6,431 bases of DNA from assembly GCA_009783635.1 (NCBI GenBank), contig WRDC01000079.1:1-6431 (forward strand). The letters run 5' to 3'. This document shows positions 5,462 to 6,431 of this stretch, piece by piece. The translations under genes and the position numbers were made by a program. Below the pieces are notes generated by a model. It saw only the letters and a program-made list of their open reading frames with translations, searched no databases and was not told the DNA's origin. Each line of letters starts with the position of its first letter. The first letter of the stretch is position 1. The DNA is from Methanimicrococcus sp. Lineage in GTDB: Archaea; Halobacteriota; Methanosarcinia; Methanosarcinales; Methanosarcinaceae.

Positions 5462-5475
5462 ACGCTTGCGTTTAC
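5458..5475. repeat. 18-bp palindrome over the stop codon
   Basis: GTAAACGC (5458-5465) and GCGTTTAC (5468-5475) are exact reverse complements separated by TT, and the first arm contains the TAA stop (5459-5461). It may form a tight hairpin at the end of translation or be a protein site. The likely terminator is a separate structure about 50 bases on. Confidence 0.6.
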
Positions 5476-5521
5476 GCTGAAATGAGAACATATCGCATGA
5501 GAGGAAAGCTGAATCGCAACA

Positions 5522-5553
5522 GGCAGCCGGTCTTTGGGCCGGCTGTCCCTTTT
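5522..5553 (+). terminator. stem-loop terminator of the first adhesin-like gene
   Basis: GGCAGCCGG (5522-5530) pairs with CCGGCTGTC (5539-5547) as a 9-bp stem with one G-U, around an 8-base loop, followed by CCTTTTGTCCTT. This is a good Rho-independent-type terminator 60 bases after the stop. It separates the two paralogs, so the second gene needs its own promoter. Confidence 0.8.
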
Positions 5554-5559
5554 GTCCTT

Positions 5560-5587
5560 AAAACGACAGTGTAAAAACGACAGCGTA
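5560..5587. repeat. tandem 14-bp repeat AAAACGACAGYGTA
   Basis: Copies at 5560-5573 and 5574-5587 differ at one base (T or C). The second copy runs into GCGTATTTA, which is shared with the leader of the first gene (from about 3319). Confidence 0.8.
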
Positions 5588-5594
5588 TTTAATA

Positions 5595-5612
5595 TGTTGA
5601 AAAAAACGGCGT
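5595..5612 (+). repeat. TGTTGAAAAAAACGGCGT element, copy 3
   Basis: It is identical over 18 bases to 3463-3480. It opens the leader of the second adhesin-like gene, with GACTTTTCAA following as after copy 1 (3354). Confidence 0.8.
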
Positions 5613-5653
5613 AAGCTATGACTTTTCAATAACAGTAAAAACATTTATCAAAA

Positions 5654-5732
5654 TGATCCGTTCGATTCTCAAAAACCGGCCGCTTCAAATTGAAGTCATT
5701 CGCGTTTTTGAGAAAAAATCTGTCAAAGACAG
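5654..5732 (+). promoter_or_regulatory. conserved leader block of the second adhesin-like gene
   Basis: It matches the block at 3538-3628 but lacks about 12-15 bases between the CGGCCGCTT-like and AGTCATTCGCG parts. It includes a 13-bp palindrome CTTCAA-A-TTGAAG (5683-5695) not kept in the first leader. It probably holds the promoter, since a terminator stands upstream. Confidence 0.5.
5720..5732. promoter_or_regulatory. palindrome CTGTC-AAA-GACAG, second copy
   Basis: It is identical to 3616-3628 and lies 97 bases before ATG 5830. Flanking TTTTGAGAAAAAAT is also nearly conserved. Confidence 0.5.
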
Positions 5733-5814
5733 TGAGTGATGGTGATGATACAAAAAACAGTATGAAAAATAACGAAAAAAACAATATCTAACTAACGAAA
5801 AAAACGAACACATC

Positions 5815-5822
5815 AAAGGAAG
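5815..5822 (+). promoter_or_regulatory. ribosome binding site of the second adhesin-like gene
   Basis: AAAGGAAG is 7 bases before ATG 5830, the same spacing as in the paralog. Confidence 0.8.
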
Positions 5823-5829
5823 ATCAAAA

Positions 5830-6431
5830 ATGAACAAAAACAGAACCTTAAGAAAAACATTACCTTTTGTCATCGCGATGGCAATAGCTCTGACACTTTT
5901 ATCCGGATTCGCTCTGACGGCTTACGCGGCCGCCCCCGACGCGGCGGTGAGCAATGAGGCTGAACTCGTAGGCGCGGTGGCTGCCGCTCCTGCGGGACCG
6001 GCGTCTTACACAATTGTACTTAAAAATGACATTGAATTGACCGACTCGCTTGTCATTCCTAGCGATAAAAATATTATATTGATAAGCGGTGAAGGCGGTC
6101 CTTTCGCGCTTATCGGTGCGGGGGGTCGTGATACTATTATCGTTGAGGGAGGCCTGATTCTTGGGACAACGGATCTTGACGGTATTATTGTGACTCATAA
6201 AAAAGGTGAGACTGGCGGCGGAGTATTTGTTGATGACGGTGGTGTGCTTATTATGAACAGTGGTAAGATTTCTGACAATACGATTAATACCCCGTTTGGC
6301 AGCAGCGGCGTGTATGTTGGTTTCGGCGGGTCTTTTGAGATGTCCGGCGGCGTGATTTCGAAAAACACCGCGATAATGAGTGGCGGCGGCGTGTTTGTTG
6401 AATCCGGCGGGTCTTTTGAGATGTCCGGCGG
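5830..6431 (+). CDS. second adhesin-like surface protein, paralog of 3698-5461 (partial, runs off the end)
   Basis: An open frame runs from ATG 5830 to the window end, 200 codons plus two bases, with no stop. The signal peptide is almost identical to that of the upstream gene, with cleavage probably after AYA (31-33). The N-terminal domain differs at only about a dozen of the first 96 residues (for example P6T, D32Y, G79D). From about residue 97 divergence rises, although LGTTDLDGIIVTHKK is shared exactly. Beta-helix units then start, with two SGGSFEMSG-type cores visible before the edge. It is most likely another anchored adhesin made from its own leader and ribosome binding site. Repeat number and C-terminus cannot be seen. 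Confidence 0.85.
   Translation, partial: MNKNRTLRKTLPFVIAMAIALTLLSGFALTAYAAAPDAAVSNEAELVGAVAAAPAGPASYTIVLKNDIELTDSLVIPSDKNIILISGEGGPFALIGAGGRDTIIVEGGLILGTTDLDGIIVTHKKGETGGGVFVDDGGVLIMNSGKISDNTINTPFGSSGVYVGFGGSFEMSGGVISKNTAIMSGGGVFVESGGSFEMSG

Overview
The window has two parts. The left part is a compact, moderately GC-rich metabolic gene pair, larB (63-857) and larC (857-2077). Both make the nickel-pincer nucleotide (NPN) cofactor. They overlap by one base, and each has a good Shine-Dalgarno sequence. A fragment of an upstream reading frame ends at base 60, so the pair may be the end of a longer operon. Neither larA (a cofactor user) nor larE (the sulfur-insertion enzyme) is visible.

The middle (2078-3697) is long, A+T-rich and nearly gene-free. 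It holds a likely transcription stop after larC and a cluster of competing inverted repeats (2284-2376). Next come a perfect GC-rich 14-bp inverted repeat (2384-2431) and a 12-bp tandem repeat array (2586-2718). A convincing 50-residue single-pass membrane protein gene lies on the minus strand (2729-2881). From about 3246 to 3697 there is a degenerate, repeated leader region for the next gene.

The right part is a tandem pair of paralogous surface proteins. The first (3698-5461, 587 residues) is complete. It has a signal peptide, a ladder of 25-27-residue beta-helix repeats, an InlB/Listeria-Bacteroides-type repeat, a polar G/N/S/T/P linker, and a C-terminal membrane anchor with a basic tail. 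A clear stem-loop terminator follows. A second copy of the leader and a second gene then begin at 5830 and run off the window end. The two genes share leader, ribosome binding site, signal peptide and N-terminal domain, so a leader-plus-gene unit was duplicated, probably as part of a larger adhesin array.

Organism: a C-terminal membrane anchor with no LPxTG motif and no outer-membrane export domain suggests a cell with a single membrane, either an archaeon or a monoderm bacterium. LarB/LarC of this style, long A+T-rich intergenic DNA with TATA-like boxes, and repeated adhesin-like proteins remind me of host-associated methanogens (Methanosarcinales type). The bacterial-looking stem-loop terminator and strong Shine-Dalgarno sites keep a bacterium possible. 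This is a lean, not a determination.

The most unusual material is the non-coding architecture: the multiplied adhesin leader with its conserved CTGTC-AAA-GACAG palindrome, the small membrane protein gene abutting a 12-bp array, and the potentially structured element after larC. I see no transposase, tRNA, rRNA or CRISPR array.
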